Assembly (NCBI GenBank): GCA_009103225.1
Contig: RHPI01002568.1
Coordinates: 605,729 to 655,237 of the forward strand
Direction: 5' to 3'
Source: Chlorokybus atmophyticus
Taxonomy: Eukaryota; Streptophyta; Chlorokybophyceae; Chlorokybales; Chlorokybaceae
Length of the DNA: 49,509 nt
Part shown: in pieces, positions 32,114 to 45,130 of the stretch
How the letters are laid out: each line of letters starts with the position of its first letter
Numbering within the stretch: position 1 is the first letter of the stretch
Notes under the pieces: generated by a model
The model's database searches: none
Seen by the model: only the letters and a program-made list of their open reading frames with translations
What the model was told of the DNA's origin: nothing
Made by a program: the position numbers and the translations under genes

Positions 32114-34759
32114 TCATGGCTGCTGTTCTGATGCCGCTGACTTCATGAGAGCAGCGTACTCCTCATCGGTGGGCGCAAGCTGCACCGCATCAAACTTGTC
32201 CTCCTCATAGAACGTAGCCTTGACGACCCTTCCGCCAAAGAAGCGGCCGTCCAAGTCGACAAGCGCCTTCGTGGCCTCCTCCGCCCTTGAAAACTTCACG
32301 TAGATACGGACGGCTTCCGTTGCGGGATAATTGGGGTCTGTCACCTGTGGAATAACACAACAGAGTGACATAACAATTTTTTGCAGCTTGTGCGTTGCAA
32401 CCACATGATGGTGATGAGGTTGTGCACAATACTTCATGGTGTACCTCAAAGATGAGAACTCTGACCACGGTCCCGTATTTGGTGCACTCTTCAGCCACTT
32501 CACCCTCCAAGTCATCATCAACCTCTCCTGGGCCAACCTTCAAACAAGCACACACAACCCTTGGCATCAGTCAGCACAAACACACACCTGTGCAAACTGC
32601 GCGACGTCACTCGGGCTCTCGCTAGTTGAAGTATGCACTTGCATGTACACACGTTCATCTAAACAGTTAATGGGTATGCTGTCACACACACGCACACGCC
32701 CGCTCGCATGCGCAGTCACACACACCGCACTCACCATGTTGCGCAGGAGCAGCACAACAGTGGGCGGCATGTTGAACGTGACGCCGCCAACCTTTGGTTT
32801 CTTGGCAGAGGGAGGTGGAGGGCCAGGTAGAGGGGCGGCATTGACAATTACGCCGGACCGCCCAGCCGTTTTCTGATGCTGCAAAGGCGTCGCCATCCCC
32901 TGCCTGTTCTTGCCCAAACCCTCCCCATGCTGCCAACCCATCTTCTGCATCATCCGCTCTGCCATTGTCAACTGCACATACAGTTTGTGTAAGCTCACTT
33001 TGCATTGCAAGTATGACCAGTTGTGTGAGTAGCCACAGCAGTAGATTTGATGTGTTCACATGTCATGAGAGTCATCACACTTGGTACTTATGTGATGACA
33101 CATATGACGGCGCAACCACAACCACACACGACATGCCTTTGGCTCGCCATTGGATGCATCTGCACTCGGGCCCCTTTCGGCCCTTCCAGGTGTTGAGTCT
33201 TGCACGGGCGGGGGACTGGGCGAGCGGGGCGGAGGTGCTCGGCCGCTCAGCATGGCGCGGCGTTTCCATGCCTCCTCGCCACTTATGTTCAAGCTGCCAA
33301 CGGAAGAGTCATGCTGGTCACCCATCAAACAACATCATTCCAACATGCCAATGCACAGCTGATAGCTGTAGTAGCACCAGATATGCAATCGAGGACACTC
33401 TGAAAGATGCGCATGCGTGCTCGCACACACATACACACACACACAGCATAAGCCAAACCTTGCTCTACTGGGTTCTCTCTCTTCATCCCGCTTTTCTCGC
33501 ATGCGCTCCAACTCGCGCTCCATCTGTTCATGTCGCCTTCTCTCCTCTTCTCTTTGTCTGCCAACAGCAAACATGTATACACGCAATCCCATACACGACC
33601 AAGTCACTATTCTCGATTGCATTGCAAGCAGTAAGCAACTCACCTCCGCCCTTCCTGCTCTGCTTTTCGTCTGATAGCTCGCTCTCGGCAGTGCGCTTCA
33701 TAATCGTTGGGTCTGGCAGGATCATACTCGTCTTCTATCCGTTCACGCGCGGCCACAAGCGTCGCCGGCCGGTGATCAACTCCAGCATTGCGCGCAGCTG
33801 GAGTTGACTCATGCACTGCTGCTGTTGGTGTGCTGTGAACACGCAGAAGGCTAGTTGATGTTCTGCTGTTTACAATATATCATGTTCAAGGTGACAACTG
33901 TGCGGCTTAGTTGAAACGCGCACACCCCCGACGCGTGCAGACGCTCACCCACACACCCGCACATCCACACACTGACATGCGCTTGTGAGCATGCGCAAGT
34001 GCAAGTACCCACGCACCCACGCACGCACGCGCACACAGACAGCAGTACCTTGCTGCGGGCGTAACAGCGCTCTCTTTCTTGAGTATGCCCTTTACGGGAA
34101 TGCGAGGCCGTGGGGAGTTTGCGTTTAGTAGCTGCTGTGCGCGCAAGACTGCGGGCGGTGGCAGAAAGGAAGCTTTGCGCGGTGCCAATAGCTTTGACAC
34201 GCCTGCTGACCTGTTAGCCGCAAGTGACAATGAGCGTTTCGACAAAAATTATGTAACACATTGTTGTTTTCGTATACCCAAAAACAAAAGAATAGATTCA
34301 ACATGTACCACCGTTGGCTTGGCATACAAAAGTCAATGGCATGCTAGCACTATGACGGTCGAACGATCCGATCTTTTGCCCATAATAGTGATCTGGGTGT
34401 GCAATGCATTTTGCAACGACAACACCAACACCAACAACAACGACCAAACGACACAACCATGCAAGATGGAGGAGCGTTGCAGACTGCTTCACAAGCAGTG
34501 CCACACCTATGCGCTCAAGCAAAAGTTGGACAGCCAGCTTGCAGCTATGTTGTTGCTGATATGAATGGTAGAAAGCACTGGTGACATGCAATGGGCACAG
34601 CAAGCACTGCGACCACAAACAGCGTACAGCATGGTTCGAACCGCACCATCCTGCAGTCTTCTTGTCATCGGTGGCAGCGTCGGTGGCCGCAGCCGCAGCC
34701 GCCGCAGCAGTCTCTGCCGCTGACGGGGGCGGCAGATCGCCGTAGAGTCCCCCAAACAT
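32114..34759 (-). CDS. DRT111: DRT111/SPF45 (RBM17)-type splicing factor with G-patch and UHM RRM
   Basis: Eight in-phase exons: 34,759-34,647, 34,210-34,049, 33,832-33,644, 33,557-33,459, 33,293-33,128, 32,971-32,735, 32,537-32,445 and 32,344-32,114, 429 residues. The start is supported by the conserved family N-terminus (MFGGLYGDLPPPS). Then follow the family motif EYDPARPNDYE, a charged coiled region (QMERELERMREKRDEE), NISGEEAWKRRA, a G-patch from about residue 248 (MMQKMGWQHGEGLGKNRQG), and a C-terminal RRM of U2AF-homology-motif type (LLRNMVGPGEVDD ... VRIYVKF ... DLDGRFFGGR) that carries the R-x-F signature binding ligand tryptophans. It acts in the nucleus in 3' splice-site recognition. 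Exon 5 may instead end at 33,137 with a GC donor; both keep the frame. It is divergent from DapL, 438 bases between starts. Confidence 0.92.
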
Positions 34760-35197
34760 GCCGGCAGCGAACAGTAGCACACAGCCGCACAAGGCCAACA
34801 CCTAGCAAGTGGTTACTGAGCTTCCGGTCCACACTGCAAGCCTGAAGCGCAGTTGGTCCTCAACAAGTGACAGCATGTCACAGCTTGGTTTAGCTTCACG
34901 CATGAGCGTTGAGCATCAATCTTGGCCCAGCTTGCAGTTGAGCACCGCCAAGCAGCTTACTGCAGCTAAAATCAGCTTCGACCAGGTGAATGTGGTTGTA
35001 ACAAGCTATCGCAAGCTTGCCAAGCTTGCCGCAGCTTCAGCCAAGCCAACTGCAAGCGCACAATATCACAGCAGTTCAACTTTGTATTCAGCTTTGCGCC
35101 GGAGCTACACTTCGCAGACAATCTTCCGGCAGCGTTGGAAACCCTAATCAGGCGGCAGCGGCGGCGGCGGCCCAGGAATATTGTGGAGGTGGGAACT
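34760..35197. promoter_or_regulatory. Bidirectional promoter region between DRT111 and DapL with AGCTT cluster
   Basis: The two genes diverge from this 438-base region. Between about 34,880 and 35,095 the word AGCTT occurs about nine times, usually as CAGCTT or CAAGCTTG, twice in tandem as AAGCTTGCC (35,013-35,030). A role as regulatory element is inferred from density and position. No TATA box is obvious. Confidence 0.45.
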
Positions 35198-37980
<2,783 letters not shown>

Positions 37981-39021
37981 GGGGGGCTGTTTGGGATGTT
38001 GTAGTGGTATCAGATTGGTTGCGCGCAGTTCATACGAATTTTGGCACACTTTGCCTACGAATGTAACTAGTGTCATTTGTGAGTATTGGCTGGGGTATGT
38101 TGTGGCTATGGTGGCTACAATATGCGGTTGTACCTGCGGTACATGTAATATAGGTGACCTGCTGAATGATTGTTGTTGAGGAGCTTTATACATATCAATA
38201 GGAGGACATGCATGCAATTGAAGATTCAGGCACAGTGAACGCACAAACTTTACGTTATGTTACTCTACTCTCCTGGCTATGGACCGTTTGGCTGTAGATT
38301 GATAATATCAACTGCCCATGATGTGCTTTAGCCTACGCGGTGCAAATGCGTAGTTGTATGCAATCGGTGTGGTCAGGTATTATGACTGTGACAGTGTTTG
38401 AGGGTTGTGCATGTTAGAGTAGAGCTCAAGTAGATGTAGCATATAGCCTGACGGTGATAAAGCTGGTGTTGATGGTTGCATGCTGTGAGTGTGGACAATG
38501 ATGGTGCATTGGCGTAAAGGTACAAGCATGAGACAATAATTTACATATGCAACGCCATGCTAGCTTGCATAACTGCCTACCCAGTAAACAAGCATGTCAT
38601 CATGCGTATGTATAGTGTCGTTACAGCAGAAACCGCAATTATCACCACATAGGGCAGGCCTATAGGTTAAGGCGCCTGGCCAACAAGTCTTTCATGCGCT
38701 AAAGCAGGGGCGTGCAGCATGCCATCACATCATTACATGTTTGCGCTGCTCTGGCATTCTGTGCAAAGCCATGATGCACTGGACCACGCAATTACACAGA
38801 TGCACAGGCCCATTTATATTATAGTATACATGCAAACTCACAAGCCTGTATATATTTACATGTTGCACGTCCACTTCTCAGGGTGATGCTGAACGACTCT
38901 CTTGGATGTCGGCAACCACAGCGCTGCCTGTCCAGCACACATCCCTCCAACAAAACCACACCACAGACACAACCAGTTGCAACCCCCTGGCTAGTTCCGT
39001 CCTGTGCGTGTTGTTGACACC
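37981..39021. other. Non-coding region between convergent DapL and Pro/Tyr-repeat gene
   Basis: It should hold both 3' untranslated regions. No gene was found. A tRNA-like A-box word (TAGGTTAAGGCGCCTGGC, 38,661-38,678) has no matching B box. Confidence 0.4.
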
Positions 39022-39648
39022 TCATTGGTAGCCCCGCTCGCGTTCTTCTCTCTTGTGCTTCTCCTTCTCGTGGTGCTCGATTTCGCCAACCGCCGCCGCT
39101 CCCACCAACGCCCCCATCACCATTTCACCCTTCGTGAGGTGATGGTGATGCCCAGCTGCGCGCAACAGACAAGTAGTGTGTGTAAGCAGAATACTGTAGG
39201 CAGAGAAATGGAGGTTGTGACTAGTGTGTGTATGTGTGTGTGCTTGGCCACAAGGTAAGGCAGGCCAGGTGTTGGCCGTGTATCTTGTGCTCCTTGCTGT
39301 TGTGCATGAAAAGTTGTGTTGCATGCACGCGTGCACAAAACATGCATGCAGGCAGGCAGGCAGGTGCCAAGGCCCTGACCTTGCGGAGGGTATTCTGCTG
39401 GGTAGCCACCTTGCGGAGGGGGTGGAGGGTAGGTAGCCTGCGGTGCATACCCGTATGGTGCAGGAGGCGGATACGTCCCCGGCTGTAGAGGATAGCCTCT
39501 CTCATCAACAACCTCCTCCTGCAAACGTTAGCTCTTACTCCTTACTCAAGCGTGCATGCATGCTTGAGTAAGGCCAACTCAATATCACCATAGGCGGTGC
39601 AGTGTAGCCTGGCGGGTAGTAGCCCTGAGGCGGACCGTAGGGCTGCAT
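39022..39648 (-). CDS. Short Pro/Tyr-rich (XYPPX-type) protein, paralogue of 25,104-25,711
   Basis: Three exons: 39,648-39,589, 39,518-39,380 and 39,155-39,022, 110 residues. It starts MQPYGPPQGYYPPGY, continues with Y-P-P-P repeats (TYPPPAPYGYAPQATYPPPPPQGGYPAEYPPQ) and ends with a His-rich then Ala/Gly helix and charged tail (GHHHHLTKGEMVMGALVGAAA...KEKHKREERERGYQ). The last exon is 134 nt and begins after a phase 1 intron just before a Gly/His-His, as in the paralogue; here the donor is a normal GT. The Ala/Gly helix could contact membranes. Function unknown. Confidence 0.8.
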
Positions 39649-41902
39649 GGCTGCTAGCTGGCCCTCTACGACATATGCTCATCCGTGTGCCAGGCATTGG
39701 TTTTATAGTGGCCGCCTGCGGCCTCGTCGCCTGACACACCACGTCAGTACTTGCTGTCAGTGTTGATGTGCACACAACAACAATGACACGTGCAGTGACA
39801 GGAGAGAACCAGTGCCTAAACTCAATGTATAAATATCGCAGTCATCATTCAAGTTCTACAAAGCATATAGTACGTGCACCTCACTGCTGCCCGACTGTGG
39901 CGCTTGCCTGCTGCATAGCAGTGCCACCCAGTCTGTACAGTTTTGGTTTGTACTACGGCATCAGCTAAGCGAATCAACTGTCTGGTGATGTCTGTAACGA
40001 GACGGCAGCGTGATGGTGTGGCGTACGGTGTAATCTACCCGAGCCGTGAACGTTTGTGTGACACAGTACTCAGTAGGTGCATTTCAATATCATCATTATT
40101 ATTTCTTGTTGCGCTTTGACCAGCGCGTGCACACAATGAGACATGTTTGCATGCATGTCGAAGTGTATATCAAGTCAAAGCACCAATGCAGCATGCACCA
40201 TCATTGGATGTGTGATACGTCATGCAATCATAACGTTAGACACGCCTACAGTCAACAAGTTGGGATTTTGTGTAGCAGACATACGGTGTCAGTAGTGCAC
40301 TCTATGTTTAGGGGCAAATGCCTGGTCGAAAGTCATGAGATGTGTTTAGGGGGATTCTGGAGAATGGAAGCAGCAGTTCTCAAGTCCCACCTACCACAAC
40401 ATAACAACATGATTACAGTCTTGCTCATCTGATGTGGCCACACCACAAACACACAGATCGTCTTGTGGCGTCACGCACAAGTTGTGTTGCGCTGAGTGTA
40501 ACACTTCAAGTTCTTACCAATTGTTGTCTCACTTACTTTACGAGCATGCTGTTGGTTAGCTTGGCTGACTCATGCACAAGCATCAAGACCTTATTGCACA
40601 TGATGGAAGGAAGTCCCTCCAGCTGCACCGGTGCACTGCTGAGCACCTTGCAAAGGAAGGCACAACACCGCACATAAGAAGGAGAGGACGACGACAAGCC
40701 CCTTCAGCTCCCAGCAAGGAGAGGATGATCACCAGCCCCTCCACTCAGCTCCCAGCCCTGGCATAGAACCACACCGTGTGGCGTGACGCACATATACGAT
40801 CGATAGTGCAGCTGCACACAATCGGCCATGTGGGCATTCAAATGCTTGCCAAAACGCTGACATCATGATGCCTAACGGGGAGGTCGCTAGTGGTCACATC
40901 TACTCTAGTACCATCTGATTAAGTAGAGAATAGCAGTGGATGGCACTCGTTTGGTGGTTGTGTATGTGATGATGTTGTGATGTACTATGAGTGAGTGCTT
41001 ATGTGAATGTCATGCATACGCGATTGTACGACACCACACTTATTCTGTACACACAGCTTCATACCCCACACGGGATGGGAGAGGGCTGTCATGCCTATCG
41101 CCCATGCATGCCAGTCGTCATCGGGCATGCCTACAGCGAGACCATCGCCCGGCTTACCATCATGGCAACCCGCGCGCGTCTCTGACCAGTAGCTAGGTCA
41201 TGTCTCTAGAGTAGCTCATGACCATAGCCTACATAGGCACCGCGCGTAGCTGTTCAGTTGTGACTTCAGTTATAAGTCAGGTTCTATATCGAGTGGGAAT
41301 TTCCTGGGGAAATAGCCTTAATATGACCATTAGCTTATGTTCTGGACAGTCATGAGTTGACTTGTATAAGTAAGCACAGTGTTCACCAGATCAGCTGGTG
41401 ACACTGTAAGTGAGAAAGCTAAGAGCTTGTGAAGCGACTTGAACTACGAAACACACCGTCCCGGTTCCCAAGAATCCCCTCACCGTGTGAGAGCCTGTGC
41501 ATGTTCTTGTGCACTGTGCTTGTCCTTGCTGTGAGCTTTGTGTACTTGGTCGCGGTGTGCTTGTTGGCATCAGTTAGGGCATAGCATCCACGTGTTGCTT
41601 GCTCATTCACCTCACTTAACAGTGCAATTTCTCTTCCACTCACGCAAAGAACTGTGTAAACAGCACTACCTATAGTAGTAGCTTGTTGACTTACAGTGTC
41701 ACCCTTTTTGCTCAAGTGAGTGTAGTTGCAGGCTGTACATCAGCATCGCAATCTGTAGTTGTACACATCACAGTGCAGTGTTGTCACCGTCATCGCATAG
41801 CGCGCACAAGCGCTAGTGTGTTGGGTGATAGCAGCACTGGAGATTCCATTGTAGAGCACAAACACTCTACCCTTCATCCACTTTCACCATCGCATCAGCT
41901 GT
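39649..41902. other. Intergenic region holding a DapL exon relic and retrotransposon 5' flank
   Basis: The only recognisable sequence is the decayed DapL exon at 40,279-40,365. A helical 64-codon frame at 40,572-40,766 (HKHQDLIAHDGRKSLQLHR...) is unassigned. 41,250-41,902 precedes the gag-like ORF and may include a long terminal repeat or leader, but no LTR boundary or primer-binding site was found. Confidence 0.4.
40279..40365 (+). pseudogene. Decayed duplicate of DapL penultimate exon
   Basis: This stretch aligns base for base with DapL exon 37,636-37,722, including the preceding CAG acceptor (at 40,276-40,278). Shared words include ACATACGGTG, GGGGCAAATGCCTGG/GGGTGCAAATGCCTGG, AAGTCATG and GATTCTGGAGAA. 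It has two in-frame stops (TAG where the parent has TGG, TGA where it has TGG) and the donor GT is lost. No other DapL exon was found next to it. Confidence 0.85.
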
Positions 41903-43201
41903 ATGAGCAGGCCCACCCCTTTCTCGCCAATAGAAGAAGGGGACCTCAACAGCTGGAGCCCAACCTCCAACCTTACCTACGAGCGCGCAAGTGAAGGGAG
42001 CAATTACCGTAGCAGCAGAGGCGCACGCCCCGTCTCCGGCTTCACCTCCTCTCACTCCACTCCTCGCCAACGAGCATCTCCACCACCGTCGGACAGTGAC
42101 GACGAAGAGATGGAGCCTTCCAGCTCAACCAACTCCCTACGCTTCTCCGGACGCCCTGGCACCACCTCACTTGACGAGTTCATCATCAAGTTCCACTCCA
42201 AGATGCGGCAGCAAGCCCTCAAGAGCAAGGACTGGACAGATGAGGTATCGTTTCATGTGTCCGCTCAATACCTTGATCACGAAGCACATGATGTGTGGAA
42301 GTCCGTCGCTGAGTTGCACAAGAGTGATGGCTATGGCGAGTTGGTCAGCACGATAGCCGCCACGTCACTGCACAGCCCATCGGTTACTGTCCCTGTAGCA
42401 GCGGCCCCGCCCGCCTCAGTCACGGGTCTCACTCTAGCTGCAGCCATGGAGAAGGCAGAGAATGGAGAAGTTGAGGTGGTAGTGGCCTCATTGACTCCTG
42501 CAGAGATCGAAAGCAAGAAGGCCGAGCGCCGGATCAGGATACTCAACCGCACCGCTGCCATCATCAGGGAGCAACAAGAGGAGCAGCAAGCTGCAGCATT
42601 GGAGATGGGTACACCCCTGCTACCAACACCGAACTCGCGTGCTCCAGCGGGAGGTTGTGTTTTCACCCTCGGTTCAGTGGCATTGCGTGCACCTGCGCTT
42701 ACGGTGGGCGCGGCCATGTCGGACTCCCCGTTGAAAGACCTCTACGCCGCACTCCGGCGCACCTTCCCACCTCAAATCAACAGCAAGGTGGAGGAGTTGA
42801 GGCGTTTTCGACGGAAGCCCCACGAGGACCCTCTCCGACTGTATTCACGGTTGGAAGGGTTGCTTAAAGACACTGACTACAAGATTGTCAGTGAGGAGGC
42901 GGCAGCAGTGGTGTATGTGGCCGAGTTGGATCCCACCCTGAGTGAGTCAACGCGCCTGACGCTGAATTACAGCAGGCCCCTCGGCTACACCCTCAAGGAA
43001 GCTTTCGACACTGCACAAGCCATCCATAAGCGTGCAGTGTATGAGAAAGCGGTGCTGGATACCAACCGCAGTGCCTCACGGCCTATGGCAGGCACAAGTG
43101 CAGAGCCTCTTCGGCGGGACCGCAGCCGAGAGCCGCAAGGCATCCACTACAAGGATATACGGTCAGCTCATGCTGCCCTTGTGGCTCCAGTGCTGTCGTC
43201 G
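41903..43201 (+). pseudogene. Retrotransposon gag-like ORF interrupted by transposon copy B
   Basis: A long uninterrupted frame (about 433 codons of its own) starts at an ATG at 41,903. It has a disordered Ser/Pro-rich N-terminus, a helical middle (IESKKAERRIRILNRTAAIIREQQEEQQAA) and a segment resembling Ty3/gypsy gag: PLKDLYAALRRTFPP, then KVEELRRFRRKPHEDPLRLYSRLEGLL and YVAELDPTLSES. The frame is cut at about 43,201, where the transposon terminus begins; the ORF then reads a few codons into it and stops at 43,222. The expected zinc knuckle and pol would lie beyond the insertion and are not in the window. Confidence 0.65.
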
Positions 43202-43462
43202 CAAATTTTACACGGTGACTGATTAAGGACTGAGGGACTGACTGGTGCCTGAGCCTGCCTGAGCATGCCTGTTGCTGCCTGAAATATTACTTTTGGACTG
43301 TTGGGTTTGCCGTTGGCTTAAGTGGACTGACGCAGACGGCCGCGGGCCGAAAGTGGTTGTCAGTGGCACTAACCGGCCGAGAGTTGTCAACCAGTTACCC
43401 TTTGGTTGATGTGCACAGACGGCCGTTGACCGGTAGTTACGGACAGCTGACAGCAATAGCCG
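43202..43462. repeat. Transposon terminus and subterminal repeats
   Basis: Also present at 15,695-15,955 in copy C. It is rich in short inverted and direct words: CAGTC/GACTG, CGGCCG, CCGGTTA/TAACCGG, GGCTCAGGCA. This composition resembles the subterminal repeats bound by transposases of CACTA-related elements; binding is inferred. Confidence 0.6.
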
Positions 43463-43759
43463 GCAGTTTCTTTGCCGTTACACTGCTGTTAATATGTGAC
43501 CCTTGCCATTTGACAAAAGTTGGCAATTCTTGCCGTAAGCCAACACTAACATGCCATGCAGCTTGTACAAACCTTGGACTGATTGTTTGGTCTTGCACCT
43601 AAAAGCCCACAATATATACAATGTACGGGCAGTGGTGAGAGTATGTCCACTTACAACTGAGCAGCCGACTTGCGCATGAAACTATCCTATAACATTGAGT
43701 CTAGCTGTCGGACTCATGCGCAGCTTGTCAACCCGTGGTGCCTGCCTCAGAACTCCTCC

Positions 43760-44339
43760 TCAAACCCCCTCCTCCTGTTCCTCCTCCGACGAGTCTTCTG
43801 CTTCAACGCCGGAGTCATCTTCATCCGCTGCCTCGCTCGCTGACATTACAGCGGCTACTTCGTCCTTCAGCTTGAATGTCAGCGCCTCGCCGTGCACGCG
43901 CATGCGCTTGATGGTCGCTTTGAGAGTGACCACCTGCATTTGGTAATGCTGTAAGAGTGGCGTGCTGCCAGAGGACTAGCCCATCAGCATACACACGCTT
44001 ACCTCGTCTTCCGCTTTGTTGCACTCCGCCAGGCAGACAGTCAGCCTGCCGCGCTGCTCTTGGTTCACTCTGACCAACATGGCAATCTGCAAGCATACTG
44101 CTTAACTACCGCTGGAAACATTAAACTAGGTCATAGATTACCCGTTCGTTTGACTCCGTAGCTTCTCTTTTGCGACTTGTGAGCTCCCGCAAGTAGAAAT
44201 AGGCTGTGCATTTGCGAGATTGGTCATGCTGTTCATGTGCATGACACTGGAGGTTGTGCATGAGGGTGTGCATGTCGTATTGACAATGTATGTCAAGTGC
44301 AAGATACTTGAGGCTGTGCATGTGCAAGATAAAAGAACC
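43760..44339 (-). CDS. Gene X, copy B
   Basis: Exons 44,339-44,142, 44,086-44,003 and 43,948-43,760 have exactly the lengths of copy A (198, 84, 189 nt). The frame is intact, with an Ala-to-Thr change in the ...RKREATESNER helix. The upstream exon is unresolved, as in copy A. Confidence 0.6.
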
Positions 44340-44796
44340 CTAGCATGTGGCATTGACAGTGCATCGTAACCCACCTTGGTTATGCCAGTCTTGTTTGGTC
44401 CCTTCAATCATGTCGCCGTGGTCGCAGCTGCTGGTGGGTCGGATTTTCTTAGAGGCAGTATTGTGGTGTGCCTTTGCCCACTCGGAGGGGGAGCCCTGTA
44501 AGATATCGCCCGAGTCACTGTTGTCATTGGATGTGCCCTTGGTAGTCTTGGTGGGGTTTGACACCGAGGACACCCCTCCGGCACCCTGCCCGCCCTGTGC
44601 GAACATGGAATTCATCCCGGACCTCGACCACAATGCCCACTACGCCCCTGGCAGCGCCGCCAACGATCTTCCAAACGCCACATACCCTCGGCATCACGCC
44701 CCTGTAAGGGCATAGCTTGGCGGAGCTATCAATGGTGTTTTCATGCGCAGGGGGACTGACATTGCCAGAGTTGTCAATGGTACGAACTGCCATTGC

Positions 44797-44967
44797 CATT
44801 GTACAAAGGTACCATTTCAATGGTACCTTTGTATAATGCCTATACCTTGGGGCAAAGGCATCTTCGTACCATTGAAACGGTTCAATCAGAATATATATGT
44901 ATATATATATATATCCAGACTCACCCTGGACGTTCAATGGCTCGATCGTACCATTATAATGGTACGA
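44797..44967. promoter_or_regulatory. Palindrome cluster, copy B
   Basis: 44,797-44,838 is the 42-base palindrome with one mismatch relative to copy A; 44,945-44,967 contains the TTATAA-centred TCGTACCAT/ATGGTACGA palindrome. A longer TATATATATATAT stretch (44,891-44,911) lies between them. Confidence 0.65.
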
Positions 44968-45130
44968 CGGAGCCAGTGACTGGCGGCCAAGTTTCCCGCC
45001 TCTGGCATGCAAGGGTAGCGGTAGCGGTGGCGGTGGCGGTGGCGGCGGCGGCGGCGGCGGCGGGTGTGCGTGTTGCTGGATATGATGCAGGTTACATTGG
45101 CGACACCTGTGTCGACGTTAGTAGTGAGAT

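Noticed and set aside
38640-38720. tRNA-like A-box sequence
   Set aside because: No B box, no cloverleaf and no matching acceptor stem.
41419-41715. 98-codon minus-strand ORF upstream of the gag-like frame
   Set aside because: No recognisable motif or second copy in the window; it may be antisense to a retrotransposon leader or LTR.
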